A stretch of 64,000 nucleotides of DNA from a candidate division FCPU426 bacterium (GTDB lineage Bacteria; Oederibacteriota; Muellerivitia; Muellerivitales; DAHXKG01), in NCBI GenBank assembly GCA_027366525.1, contig DAHXKG010000003.1, forward strand, positions 184,702 through 248,701, written 5' to 3'. Shown piece after piece: positions 52,885-62,100 of the stretch. The notes beneath the pieces are model-generated. The model saw only the letters and a program-made list of their open reading frames with translations, ran no database searches and was not told the origin of the DNA. The first letter of the stretch is position 1, and each line of letters starts with the position of its first letter. The translations under genes were made by a program, and so were the position numbers.

Positions 52885-53907
52885 ATGTTGAAGAATAATT
52901 ATACGGAAATCAAAAAATCGTTATCATTTTCTTCTGAGATAACTTCTATTCCAATTTGGCCTCTGCAATTTTCTGTCATTCGCTTCGTTTTCCGAGTAGA
53001 AGCAGATATGCCCGTTGGTACGGTGCCGAGTGAAGTTTTCAGAGGGGCTTTGGGTATCGGATTGAAGACGGCTTCCTGCCATCGAGGCCAAGACTGCAAG
53101 GTTCAGTGTGAGGCGTATATTCCTTGTGCTTATGGTTATCTGTTTGAAGGACGTCATCCTAAGAAAAATTTTTTACAATTAAACCAAGAAGTACCAAGGC
53201 CTTTTGTGATACGTGCGTCAAGTTCAGAGCTTCATGGAATTTTTCGCAAAGATTGTGTTTATGCAATTGAATTAATTTTATTTGGTGATGCTTGCAATTT
53301 TGTTAAAGAGTGTTTCGAAGCCTTTCAAGTCCTAGCACAACAAGGAATGGGTCTTAAAGAAAGAGCTACTTTTGTTTTTATAAAAATTGAATCATTAACG
53401 ACGAATGGGCGATGGCAACTACTTCAGGCAAGTGAAATTTTAGAAAAAAGAAATGCACCTCCACTCTTAACTGTACAAGACATCTTGTCTTGGGTTGGTC
53501 CAGTTCCGGATCAAGTTACATTAGTTTTTTATACTCCATTAGCTTTGAAATCTGATGGACAATTGGTAAAAAAACCTACTGCCGGACAATTACTACGTCG
53601 TCTTAGAGACCGCGCCAGTAGTTTAGGAAAACTTTATTGCAGCAAAACTTTGGAAAATTTTGATTTCAAAGCATTTGGAAATCAAGCAGATATGCTGAAA
53701 TCTTCTTGGCTTAGCTGGGAATGGAAAGAAGGAAAAAGATTTTCATCTCATACGAAACAATTTCATCCGGTTACAGGAGCACTAGGGATGTTAAAAGTAG
53801 ATGGAAATCTCGCTCCATTTTGGGGTTTACTATCGTTAGGTCAATATGTGCACGTTGGACGTCAAACTGTTCTTGGACACGGCGGATATTATTTAAAAAG
53901 GAACTAA
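52885..53907 (+). CDS. cas6: CRISPR pre-crRNA endoribonuclease Cas6 (RAMP)
   Basis: A 340-residue repeat-associated RAMP of the PF10040 type that would cut the 37-nt repeat transcript to crRNAs. Recognisable: FRGALGIGLKTASC near the start with Cys pairs (CHRGQDCKVQC) as in this subfamily, then WKEG-type beta strands and the glycine-rich end LSLGQYVHVGRQTVLGHGGY. Catalytic residues of Cas6 are poorly conserved and I cannot assign them. ATG 52885 (AGG 8 nt upstream) is preferred over TTG 52879. cmr1 follows after 2 nt. Confidence 0.85.
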   Translation: MLKNNYTEIKKSLSFSSEITSIPIWPLQFSVIRFVFRVEADMPVGTVPSEVFRGALGIGLKTASCHRGQDCKVQCEAYIPCAYGYLFEGRHPKKNFLQLNQEVPRPFVIRASSSELHGIFRKDCVYAIELILFGDACNFVKECFEAFQVLAQQGMGLKERATFVFIKIESLTTNGRWQLLQASEILEKRNAPPLLTVQDILSWVGPVPDQVTLVFYTPLALKSDGQLVKKPTAGQLLRRLRDRASSLGKLYCSKTLENFDFKAFGNQADMLKSSWLSWEWKEGKRFSSHTKQFHPVTGALGMLKVDGNLAPFWGLLSLGQYVHVGRQTVLGHGGYYLKRN

Positions 53908-53909
53908 TT

Positions 53910-54944
53910 ATGGAAAAACCTTGGGCAATATGGAAGTTGAAGGTCGAGGCTCACTCTCCTTGGCTGCTCCATGGGGCAAAACCATCGAAATTGGACACAG
54001 CATTTTATTCATTAAGGCCTTCTGCTTTAAAAGGACTTATAAGGTTTTGGTGGCGAGCATTGAAGGGTGCAACTTTGGATATAAAAGAGCTTTTTCAAGA
54101 AGAATCTGAACTCTTTGGATCTGCTGGAGCAGAAAGAAAAAATAGAGATCAAACTCAATTTCAGAATCATCAAGACTTTGGGTCTGCTGAAACAGAAGAT
54201 AAAAATGGAAATCCACAACAAAGCCTTATTTGGTTCAAGGTACGTGATGGTGGGACGGATGTAAATGAATATCCTATTTTAGCTCACTCCAAAGATGGAA
54301 ACAAAATAAGGAAGGTTGATGCAATTGAGATAGGCAATCAGTGGCAAGTTGACCTTTATTTTAAGAAAACTATATTCACAAGAGACTATAAGAGTGTACT
54401 TTATGCATTGGAATTAGTAAATGCTTTTGGTGCTTTGGGTCAAAGAGCCAATCGAGGTTTTGGTTCAGTAGGTTTGAGTTCCGAATCTTGGGAAGGAATT
54501 CCTACTGAAGCGGAAAAATATTTTACAAAAATAAAAGATAGCTTTAAAAAGTTGAAGGATTGCACGATGACTGGCAGCTCAGAACTAGAACGATATTTGA
54601 AGGATCTTTTTTTTGACGAAGAGCCTGAAAAGGACCCCTCACCATTTCCGATCTTCAAACAAGGTTGTTTCTTTATTGGTAAAGTCCATTTCTTTTCTGG
54701 GAAAGATTTCGAAAAAGTTCTCAGGTCTATGCCGCACTTGGTATCTAAACTGGAACCATGGAACGGTTGGACATCTCCAACAAGGCAGGCATCTTCTTAC
54801 CGCATAAAAATATATCAAGGGATAAATGGATATTGGGTTGTCCCCTATCTTTTCCGCCATTGTTTAGAGAAACCATTGAAAAACACGCACCAAAAAGTTT
54901 TTGAACATATCGAAAAATGTTTCAAAGAAGGGAGCGAGAAATGA
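53910..54944 (+). CDS. cmr1: Type III-B module RAMP Cmr1
   Basis: A 344-residue RAMP of the Cmr complex that helps to hold the 3' end of the crRNA and target RNA. The N-terminus has the usual LKVEAHSPWLLHGAKPSKLD, RPSALKGLIRFWWRAL and the Cmr1 pattern SALKG with RFWWRA; NAFGALGQRANRGFGSVGL follows, and the region SPTRQASSYRIKIY toward the end. ATG 53910 is 2 nt after cas6; it overlaps cas10 by 4 nt (ATGA). Confidence 0.9.
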   Translation: MEKPWAIWKLKVEAHSPWLLHGAKPSKLDTAFYSLRPSALKGLIRFWWRALKGATLDIKELFQEESELFGSAGAERKNRDQTQFQNHQDFGSAETEDKNGNPQQSLIWFKVRDGGTDVNEYPILAHSKDGNKIRKVDAIEIGNQWQVDLYFKKTIFTRDYKSVLYALELVNAFGALGQRANRGFGSVGLSSESWEGIPTEAEKYFTKIKDSFKKLKDCTMTGSSELERYLKDLFFDEEPEKDPSPFPIFKQGCFFIGKVHFFSGKDFEKVLRSMPHLVSKLEPWNGWTSPTRQASSYRIKIYQGINGYWVVPYLFRHCLEKPLKNTHQKVFEHIEKCFKEGSEK

Positions 54945-57526
54945 TTCAAACTCATCCTGATTTTTGGAAATATAAATTAGCCATGTTCTTTCATGATCCA
55001 CCAGATAAGGCCTATGATATTTTAGGTCATGAAAAACGAGCTGACTACTTGCGTCAACTTCATTTGGATTCAGCTTTTCGTGAAACAAAAGGAGAAGCGA
55101 AGGCAGCTGATTGGATTGCCTCGACGATGGACCGAGTCCCTATGGCCAAAGGACCTGATTACTATGTGAGTTGGAACAAAGGTGCCAAAAGAATTATCTA
55201 TCATCCTTTGGGGGGAGATTCAAAAGAGATCAGTCTTAGTTCAGAAGAAGCCCAACGCACTTCAGTAACTGTTTCAGAACGTTTGTGTACTGGTGTTTGG
55301 GATGAGAATCAAGCCAGGGAAGCTTTTCTATATCATTGGCGATTTTATCGCAAGGCCCTTATTGCTGAACATCCGGATTGGGCCTATCTTCCTGCCGACA
55401 CCCGGTTGCCGGACCATACGATATGGGATCATATGGACATGACTAGTGCCTTAGAAGGGGCTTTCCGAGATCCTAGGACGGGACAGCGAACAACTAAACC
55501 TGCTTTTCTCACTTTTTCTGTAGGCCCTGTCCAGGATTTTATAGCGGCAGGGCGCAAACTGCGTGACTTAAAAATGGGCTCTTTTCTCATCTCTTACTTA
55601 TCCTACATAGCTGCCGAGGTTGTTGCCAACACGATTGGTCCTGATGCGGTGATTATGCCTTGTCTATGGGATGTAGAACTTTATGATCGATGTCTCAAGG
55701 AATGGTTTGATAGCATTGAGAGAGGTAGCAATCAAGATTTTGCTTCTAATGATGAAGCACTATTCCAACCCGCAATACCTAACAAAATATTAGCCTTGGT
55801 ACCAGACTGTGCTTCTTTGGATCTAGCGAAGCAGATCGAAAAAACTGTTCGAGAGGAGTGGGGGAATATTTGTGAAAAGGTTCGTTTATTCATAAATCAA
55901 AAGGTAGAGAAGCCTTGGAAGAATCAATGGGCAAAAAATTGGGACAAACAGATTCAAGAGGCTCTAGAGATCACTTGGTCGACTTTGCCATGGCCGGGTG
56001 AAGAGCGCAAAGACAGTTTTCAATGTCTTTCAAAATATCTGGAGAATTGGAATTTGGATAAGTCTTATCAGTGGGGTGTAAAAATTCGTGAAGTTCTAAA
56101 AGGTTTATTAGAAGACTACATGACTTTGGAAAATCGTCACTGGGGTGATGCTTATGCCGGTCTTTATCAAGCTGCGGTTGCTTTTTTCGATGCTCAAAAG
56201 CAGGCTCGGTTAACTTTCTCAACCAAAGGAGATAGTCGACCTAAGAGTGTCTTAGATGGTCGTCGTGAAGCTATGGGTCCCGATACGAATAGAACTCAAT
56301 TCCGTGAATTTTGGAAATCTTTGTCCAAAAGCTTTGGAACTTCGCAACTACGTGAGAACGAATATCTTGATGCTGTTGGTTTGGTGAAACGATTTGGATT
56401 GAAGAGCTATTTTAAAGAAGAGTTTAATGTCAAATCTGAGGGATTTGATTCTATTGCCGATGTTTGCCTTGCATCGATCGAAGCCGAATTGAAAACGATT
56501 TCTGACTATGTTTCGTTAAGCGAAACCTTGGATGCTGATGACTTGAAAGATCAATTACTCAATCAGAATTGGATTCAAAAAGATAAACGGGTCAAATTAA
56601 TTTTAAATGTCATTCGTCAAAAAAAGCTTTCCCTTTCTCCCTATTATGGTCTTTTAGTTATGGACGGTGATCAAATGGGAGCATGGATTTCTGGAGATCA
56701 TCCGAATATACCAACGATTTTGGAGAGCCATCACCCAGACTATCGAAAAGCATTAAATTTAAAAATTAATCTGGAAGAACTTAAAATAAAACGTCCTAAC
56801 ACGCCATCCCGACATCGGGCACTTACTAGGGCGTTGACACATTTTTCAAAAAATCAAGTTCCAAAATTAGTCAAAAAACATAATGGACTTTTGGTCTATT
56901 CTGGGGGTGACGATGTATTGGTATTGGCACCATTGGATCGAATCCTTCCACTAGCTTTTGAAATTCGATCGGTTTTTTCAAGTTTTGAGTGCATGGGTTC
57001 AAATGCAAGTTTGAGTGCTGGGTTAGTAATAGCTCATTATCGAGAACCTTTGTCACTCGTCTTGGCTGAAGCCCGACAGTCGGAGAAAGAAGCCAAAAAT
57101 CTAGGTCGTGATCGTTTAAGAATTAGTCTGATGAAACGATCGGGTGAAGACCCCAGAGTGACCATATCTCTCAAACAGAATCACGCCCAAGAAACATTGA
57201 AATTAATAGATCAAACTATTACAGCTTTCAAAGAGGCAGATCTTTCGCCTCGTATTATTCGATCTTTGAATGAATTTTTGAACGATTCAGACTTGTGCCA
57301 ATTAGTTGTAGAAGATAAATCTTTTCAAACTTCCATTAAATCTTTATGGGTGCGAGAATTCAAACGCCATAGCCGAGACAACAAAGATGATGCAGGCTTT
57401 GGTTCACAGTGGTTCAACTATGCGCAGAGCGCTCTTGGAGAGGGTGATCAACTATCAGAAGTCGTCAAAATTCTGGGGTTATGTAGTTTTATGTCAAGAG
57501 GGGGTAAAAAAAATGAAAACTTATGA
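54941..57526 (+). CDS. cas10: Cas10/Cmr2, cyclic oligoadenylate synthase subunit
   Basis: An 861-residue Cmr2-type Cas10. The N-terminus contains FHDPPDKAYDILGHEK with an HD pair like the DNA-cleaving domain. The first palm has LLVMDGDQMGAWISGDHPN; the second palm has VYSGGDDVLVLAP, GGDD at residues 655-658, the catalytic motif for making cyclic oligoadenylate from ATP when target RNA is bound. The retained GGDD fits the downstream CARF gene. The start overlaps the cmr1 stop by 4 nt. Confidence 0.95.
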   Translation: MIQTHPDFWKYKLAMFFHDPPDKAYDILGHEKRADYLRQLHLDSAFRETKGEAKAADWIASTMDRVPMAKGPDYYVSWNKGAKRIIYHPLGGDSKEISLSSEEAQRTSVTVSERLCTGVWDENQAREAFLYHWRFYRKALIAEHPDWAYLPADTRLPDHTIWDHMDMTSALEGAFRDPRTGQRTTKPAFLTFSVGPVQDFIAAGRKLRDLKMGSFLISYLSYIAAEVVANTIGPDAVIMPCLWDVELYDRCLKEWFDSIERGSNQDFASNDEALFQPAIPNKILALVPDCASLDLAKQIEKTVREEWGNICEKVRLFINQKVEKPWKNQWAKNWDKQIQEALEITWSTLPWPGEERKDSFQCLSKYLENWNLDKSYQWGVKIREVLKGLLEDYMTLENRHWGDAYAGLYQAAVAFFDAQKQARLTFSTKGDSRPKSVLDGRREAMGPDTNRTQFREFWKSLSKSFGTSQLRENEYLDAVGLVKRFGLKSYFKEEFNVKSEGFDSIADVCLASIEAELKTISDYVSLSETLDADDLKDQLLNQNWIQKDKRVKLILNVIRQKKLSLSPYYGLLVMDGDQMGAWISGDHPNIPTILESHHPDYRKALNLKINLEELKIKRPNTPSRHRALTRALTHFSKNQVPKLVKKHNGLLVYSGGDDVLVLAPLDRILPLAFEIRSVFSSFECMGSNASLSAGLVIAHYREPLSLVLAEARQSEKEAKNLGRDRLRISLMKRSGEDPRVTISLKQNHAQETLKLIDQTITAFKEADLSPRIIRSLNEFLNDSDLCQLVVEDKSFQTSIKSLWVREFKRHSRDNKDDAGFGSQWFNYAQSALGEGDQLSEVVKILGLCSFMSRGGKKNENL

Positions 57527-58688
57527 AATTACGGCACAAGACAGACTTTTTTTTCGGGATGGTCGCCCTTTTGAAGCTGGTGTAGATCATGGAGCTATTT
57601 CTCGTCCATATCTGCCTGGCTCAGTTCTCTATGGTGCCTTACGTAGCCAATTAGTACTAGGGACTGCGGCAGTGGGACAAGAAGCAGCTTGGATCAACGG
57701 CTCCCAAAATGAAACACCTGAAAAAATCCTTGCAGGATCTTCGGACATGCTTGGAACCTTACGAATCATTGGTCCATGGGTTAAACGTTCAAAAGAAGAT
57801 CTTTTTCCTCAACCTGCAGACCTTTGGGTGGTAGAAGATCAAGGAATTTATCATGCCTATCCTTTTGAAAAACGCGTCCATTGGCCGGGTGCGAAAGGCA
57901 CATTAGATTCATTGGGGCTGGAGCCCCTTTTTTCTTCAAGCGACAGCAAGGGAAAAGAATCACGAGTCTATTTGACAGAAAATCAGATGCACCATTATCT
58001 TTTAGGAGAAAAAATTGAACCCTTTAAATATGAATCCCTCTATGATTTTGAAGAAGTGGAAGGAATTGGTCTTGATAGGAACTGCAACTCAAAAACGGTA
58101 ATTGAGGGTGCTCTTTTTGGTGTTCGCTTTCTTCGACCTAGAGTTGGGGTGAGTTGGAGGTTTCAGGCTAATCTCTCAGGTTTAGAAAAAGGTCTTTCTC
58201 AACAAAGACTCCTGCGTTTGGGTGGAGAAGGACGTGTGGTTGAGCTTTCAATTATTGACACATCTTTGCCCTTTGAAGGAATAAAAAAGGAGCTAGCCAA
58301 CCGTTTGGGTAGTAGATTCAAATGGGTTCTTCTGACTCCCGCATTTTTTGGCAACGAGGAATTAAATCGGCCAGCTTGGATGCCCTCTTGGCTTCGTTTT
58401 GATGATGAGGACAAGCATTGGATTGGACAAATACCTGACATATCAGTGAAGGTGCGCTTAGTATCGGCTGCTATACCAAGAGTAGAATGGGTTAGCGGGT
58501 GGGATATGGCAAAGCGATGTCCTAAGCCATCCTTACCCCTAACTCCCGCCGGCAGTGTGTTTAATTTTGAAATTTTAGAAGGTGAAATGGTTCAAACGCT
58601 GGAGACTTTACATTTCAAATGCCTCAGCGATCACTTTGTCGAAGCCGGATATGGCTTAGGCATTATAGGAGGAATAAAAGATGTCTAA
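57513..58688 (+). CDS. cmr3: Type III-B module protein Cmr3
   Basis: A 391-residue RAMP that binds the 5' tag of the crRNA next to Cas10. Typical: ITAQDRLFFRDGRPFEAG and RPYLPGSVLYGALRSQLVL near the N-terminus and the Gly-rich RLGGEGRVVELS; the C-terminal end contains EAGYGLGIIGG. It overlaps cas10 by 14 nt and cmr4 by 8 nt. ATG 57513 is chosen because upstream starts lie within the cas10 frame. Confidence 0.9.
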   Translation: MKTYEITAQDRLFFRDGRPFEAGVDHGAISRPYLPGSVLYGALRSQLVLGTAAVGQEAAWINGSQNETPEKILAGSSDMLGTLRIIGPWVKRSKEDLFPQPADLWVVEDQGIYHAYPFEKRVHWPGAKGTLDSLGLEPLFSSSDSKGKESRVYLTENQMHHYLLGEKIEPFKYESLYDFEEVEGIGLDRNCNSKTVIEGALFGVRFLRPRVGVSWRFQANLSGLEKGLSQQRLLRLGGEGRVVELSIIDTSLPFEGIKKELANRLGSRFKWVLLTPAFFGNEELNRPAWMPSWLRFDDEDKHWIGQIPDISVKVRLVSAAIPRVEWVSGWDMAKRCPKPSLPLTPAGSVFNFEILEGEMVQTLETLHFKCLSDHFVEAGYGLGIIGGIKDV

Positions 58689-59529
58689 ACAGATTCATTT
58701 GATCCACGCTATTAGTCCCTTGCATGTGGGAGGAGGTACAAGTTTGGGGTTGGTAGATCAACCAATTCTGCGGGAAAAACATACCAGTTTTCCATATGTA
58801 CCTGGTTCGGCTCTCAAAGGAACGTTTCGTTCTTGGTGGCACTTGAGTGTGAAAGATAGAATTCAGGAAGACAAAATCTTTGGGCCCATGGATGGCATCT
58901 CGGACAATGCAGGAGAAGTGATTTTTGGAGATGCGTCGTTGTTACTTTTACCCATTCGATCTTTCAGGGGAGTCTATGCCTTAGCCACAAGCCCGTTAGC
59001 TTGGAATCGACTACATCGTGCTGCTCCCCATCGCTTCCCATCTTTAATCCAAGTTGAGTCAGGTAAAGCTCAAGTCTCTCCTAACACCAAATTGATTAGT
59101 CCAAGTGGAAAAGTCATTCTAGAGGAATTCGATTTGATTTCAGAGAAAAAATCTGAAGTTGATCAAATGACTCAGGCATTGGATAAATTTCTAAACAATC
59201 AGGTTGCGATTGCTCTTAATGAACATTTAGTTGTGCTTGAAGATGAGGATTTTCAATTTTACGCTCGGCAAGCCTGTGAAGTGCAAGCGCATGTACGAAT
59301 AAATTCTGAAACCAAGACTGTGGAAAATGGTGCTCTTTGGTATAGTGAATATCTGCCTGCTGAAAGTCTTTTGTGGACCTTTACGGCACCGCGCATTGAA
59401 GAAAGGGGAGAACCTCATCAAGCCTTGTTAGCCAAGGTTAAAGTTGGAGCTTTGGCTCTACAGTTAGGTGGAGACGAAACAACTGGCAAGGGCCAATGCT
59501 TGATTACTACCCAAGAGGTAAACCAATGA
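58681..59529 (+). CDS. cmr4: Type III-B backbone RNase Cmr4
   Basis: A 282-residue RAMP that forms the helical backbone and cuts target RNA at 6-nt intervals. It has SPLHVGGGTSLGLVDQPILR with Asp26, the position of the known catalytic Asp in this family, and FPYVPGSALKGTFRSWW; LQLGGDETTGKGQC closes it. All match Cmr4. Cmr5 overlaps it by 4 nt (ATGA). Confidence 0.95.
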   Translation: MSKQIHLIHAISPLHVGGGTSLGLVDQPILREKHTSFPYVPGSALKGTFRSWWHLSVKDRIQEDKIFGPMDGISDNAGEVIFGDASLLLLPIRSFRGVYALATSPLAWNRLHRAAPHRFPSLIQVESGKAQVSPNTKLISPSGKVILEEFDLISEKKSEVDQMTQALDKFLNNQVAIALNEHLVVLEDEDFQFYARQACEVQAHVRINSETKTVENGALWYSEYLPAESLLWTFTAPRIEERGEPHQALLAKVKVGALALQLGGDETTGKGQCLITTQEVNQ

Positions 59530-59930
59530 GTACAAATAACAACAATCTTGTTAGTTCTGAAAAACAACGAGCAGCTAATGCAGCTAAGTGTATTCAGGAA
59601 AATAGTAACGATGTTAAATATATTGGACATGCTAAATCACTTGGTACTTTGATCCTGAGCAATGGTTTAGCTCAAACCATAGCTTTCTTGAAAACCAAAA
59701 ATGAGTATAAGAAACTTGAGGAAGATTTATCAAACTATGTTACTCAGCGTCTAAATGTATCAACCAATTTATTGAACTATTTGCTTGCAGTCAATACAAC
59801 TGCTTTAAATATGAAACTGGCTACCGATGAGGCTTTAGCTTGGGCAGTTTGGCTTAAAAGGTTTGCTCAGGCTCAAGAGTCAAAGGGAAAAAAGGAAGAA
59901 AAAAATGAAACCTCATCAGTCGAACGATAG
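59526..59930 (+). CDS. cmr5: Type III-B small subunit Cmr5
   Basis: A 134-residue helical small subunit. Recognisable: EKQRAANAAKCIQEN at the start, YIGHAKSLGTLILSNGLAQT in the middle, and ALAWAVWLKRFAQAQ at the end, all in family positions. It overlaps cmr4 by 4 nt and cmr6 by 26 nt. Ends with TAG, which shows that TAG functions as a normal stop here. Confidence 0.9.
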   Translation: MSTNNNNLVSSEKQRAANAAKCIQENSNDVKYIGHAKSLGTLILSNGLAQTIAFLKTKNEYKKLEEDLSNYVTQRLNVSTNLLNYLLAVNTTALNMKLATDEALAWAVWLKRFAQAQESKGKKEEKNETSSVER

Positions 59931-60768
59931 TCAAGAAGAACAACGGCGGTTGCCTTGGTACTTAAACGAAAGCGAAAAGCCAGATAATTTGTCTTTGGCC
60001 TACGATAAGTTTACATATTGGAACATGGGTGGGCAGAATCCAAATAAGTGTAAAGATGCTCTCGGGAAATTTGTTGATCATGCTTCAGGGGATCTTATAG
60101 TAAAGACTATGTCAGTGGTGAAGGATCAATATTTGAAGAATTTTTTTGTTTATCAACAGTCGCTTGAAAAACAGGGATATTTTGTAAAATGTTTTGAATT
60201 AGAACTAGCTGCCCCTTTAGTTATAGGTTTAGGAATTCAACATGTACTGGAAATTGGTTTTATGTTTCATCGAAGTTATGGTATTCCTTATATTCCAGGA
60301 TCGTCTCTAAAAGGGTTAACTAAATCTTATTTATCAGCAGTGAATAAAGAAAATTTAAATCAAATATTTGGGCAAGAAAAAAAAGAAGGAGACTCTGGTT
60401 TTTCTGGAAATGTTGTTTTTTGGGATTCCTTTCCAACAAACTGGTTTAGCAAAAATTTTTTAGAAGAAGATATTATGACTCCTCATTTTGGGGATTATTA
60501 TACCCAACAAAAGTTACCAACTACAAACATGGCGGTAATCCCTATATCATTTCTTCGAATCAAGCAAGGAACTTGCTGGAACTTTAGGGTTTCTTCACGT
60601 TTACCAGGCCAAGAGTATCAATCTTTAGTGGAGCAAGCCAAAGGCTACCTAGAAGAAGCTTTGAAAGAAACAGGTTTAGGTGCTAAAACCGCTTTGGGTT
60701 ATGGATGGTTTAAAGATCCATCATCAAACCCTTCTACTTTAGCACCAAATAAAAATCGGAGAATTTGA
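59905..60768 (+). CDS. cmr6: Type III-B module RAMP Cmr6
   Basis: A 287-residue RAMP that caps the backbone near the crRNA 3' side. It has LAAPLVIGLGIQHVLEIGFM, GIPYIPGSSLKGLTKSYL and LGAKTALGYGWFKDP, which are the Cmr6 glycine and RAMP motifs. Internal ATG 59905 was chosen because the longer in-frame start lies deep within cmr5. It is followed after 1 nt by the CARF gene. Confidence 0.9.
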   Translation: MKPHQSNDSQEEQRRLPWYLNESEKPDNLSLAYDKFTYWNMGGQNPNKCKDALGKFVDHASGDLIVKTMSVVKDQYLKNFFVYQQSLEKQGYFVKCFELELAAPLVIGLGIQHVLEIGFMFHRSYGIPYIPGSSLKGLTKSYLSAVNKENLNQIFGQEKKEGDSGFSGNVVFWDSFPTNWFSKNFLEEDIMTPHFGDYYTQQKLPTTNMAVIPISFLRIKQGTCWNFRVSSRLPGQEYQSLVEQAKGYLEEALKETGLGAKTALGYGWFKDPSSNPSTLAPNKNRRI

Positions 60769-60769
60769 T

Positions 60770-61858
60770 ATGTCAGAATATATAGTTATTTCAACAGTTG
60801 GGACTAGTTTCCTGCGTAAAAATTTTGGATTGTTGGCAAATCCCCCTGCCAGTCAATTGAATAAGGTGTCAAAGAAGGATCCTCGAGATCGCGAATGCGG
60901 TTCTGAAATCAATTCGATCCACTTAATTTTGGCCAAACAAAATTGGGATTTGCAGTCAACACGATTATTCTTTTTGGTTTCCGATACTGAGGAAGGAAAA
61001 TGGATGGGAAAGTTTCTAGAGGCTTATTATTGTGATAAAGCCTTATTGGCAGAAGCTAAATTGGTTGGTGGCTTAACGCATTATGATCCAAAAAAATTTT
61101 CGCGTACAGGCTTACGTAATCTAGTATTGGAACTTTCTAAAATTGTTTGTGATAGAATCAATACGGATGAAGCAAAGAAATATTGTGCCATTAATGCAAC
61201 TGGAGGTTACAAAGCTCAGATAGCTTTTGCGGCTGTTGTGGGGCAAACTCTGAATTTGCCAGTTTATTACTTGTTTGAAGAGTTCAATGATATAATAAAG
61301 CTAGAGCCTTTACCAATTGATTTTGACCGAGATCTTTGGATAACTCACTATGGTCTTTTTTCTAAATTGAGCAAAGAAGAGGCAATTCTTGAAAATGAAA
61401 TCGATTTCAAAGAAGTGGATTCCAGAGTTCGAGATCTTTTGGACAAAACCGATATAGATGGAAAATATTATTTTGCTATGTCTCCCATTTTGGAATTAAT
61501 GCATCAAGGCTTTTTAATGCGTTGGCCGCAGAACGTAAAATTGGCTTCTTCTTCAATTCCCTTGGGAGAACGAGTACAGCTTAAACCGAGTGAGATGCCC
61601 CATGCACCTAAAGGCACAAAAGAGTTTGCAGAAAAATTGGCTAAACTGGAATTTATTAAAAAAATCTCAAGCATTAAGTTTGTCAATGCTCTCCAGACAC
61701 ATGTACTTTCGCGGCGAGATACAAAAGAACCAGGTGAAATTCAAGTGCAGTATGCCGATCAAAATAAAGGTATAATCCTGGCACTCAAAACTACAGCTAA
61801 AAACGATGAAGAATTTGACTTGGCTCGTGAATGTGTTGCAAAAGATATAAGCGATTGA
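60770..61858 (+). CDS. CARF (APE2256-type) accessory effector, possibly with RelE-like C-terminus
   Basis: A 362-residue type III accessory protein. The first 180 residues match the APE2256-type CARF ligand-binding domain: VISTVGTSFLRKNFG at the start and CAINATGGYKAQIAFAAVVG, then the final strand LPVYYLFEEFNDIIKLEPLP. Such domains bind cyclic oligoadenylate made by Cas10. The C-terminal 100 residues carry HVLSRRDTKEPGEIQVQYAD and ILALKTTAKNDEEF; they lack a HEPN R-x4-6-H motif and might be a RelE-like RNase as in CARF-RelE proteins, which is inference. Gap 1 nt after cmr6. Confidence 0.75.
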   Translation: MSEYIVISTVGTSFLRKNFGLLANPPASQLNKVSKKDPRDRECGSEINSIHLILAKQNWDLQSTRLFFLVSDTEEGKWMGKFLEAYYCDKALLAEAKLVGGLTHYDPKKFSRTGLRNLVLELSKIVCDRINTDEAKKYCAINATGGYKAQIAFAAVVGQTLNLPVYYLFEEFNDIIKLEPLPIDFDRDLWITHYGLFSKLSKEEAILENEIDFKEVDSRVRDLLDKTDIDGKYYFAMSPILELMHQGFLMRWPQNVKLASSSIPLGERVQLKPSEMPHAPKGTKEFAEKLAKLEFIKKISSIKFVNALQTHVLSRRDTKEPGEIQVQYADQNKGIILALKTTAKNDEEFDLARECVAKDISD

Positions 61859-62100
61859 ATTAACTTATATAAGCTTAACGATTGATATGACACGAGCTGA
61901 TTAAAGTGATTGAATGTAGAGCGCACTTTAACTTTGAAATTGAATAAAGCTTCAAAATATAAGGAAAATAGTGTTCAGGCACAGTTAGACTGCTAATTTG
62001 AAATTCATTTTAAAATGATATTTAAACCCAATAAAATTTTTATGGCGCATAGATTTTCTTAATTTCCACTGCTGAATCTAAGTTTAAAAGGAGAAAAATT
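61859..62100. other. Spacer between effector and adaptation genes
   Basis: About 240 AT-rich bases before cas1, probably containing a separate promoter for cas1-cas2, though no hexamer pair stands out. AAGGAG lies just before cas1. Confidence 0.35.
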
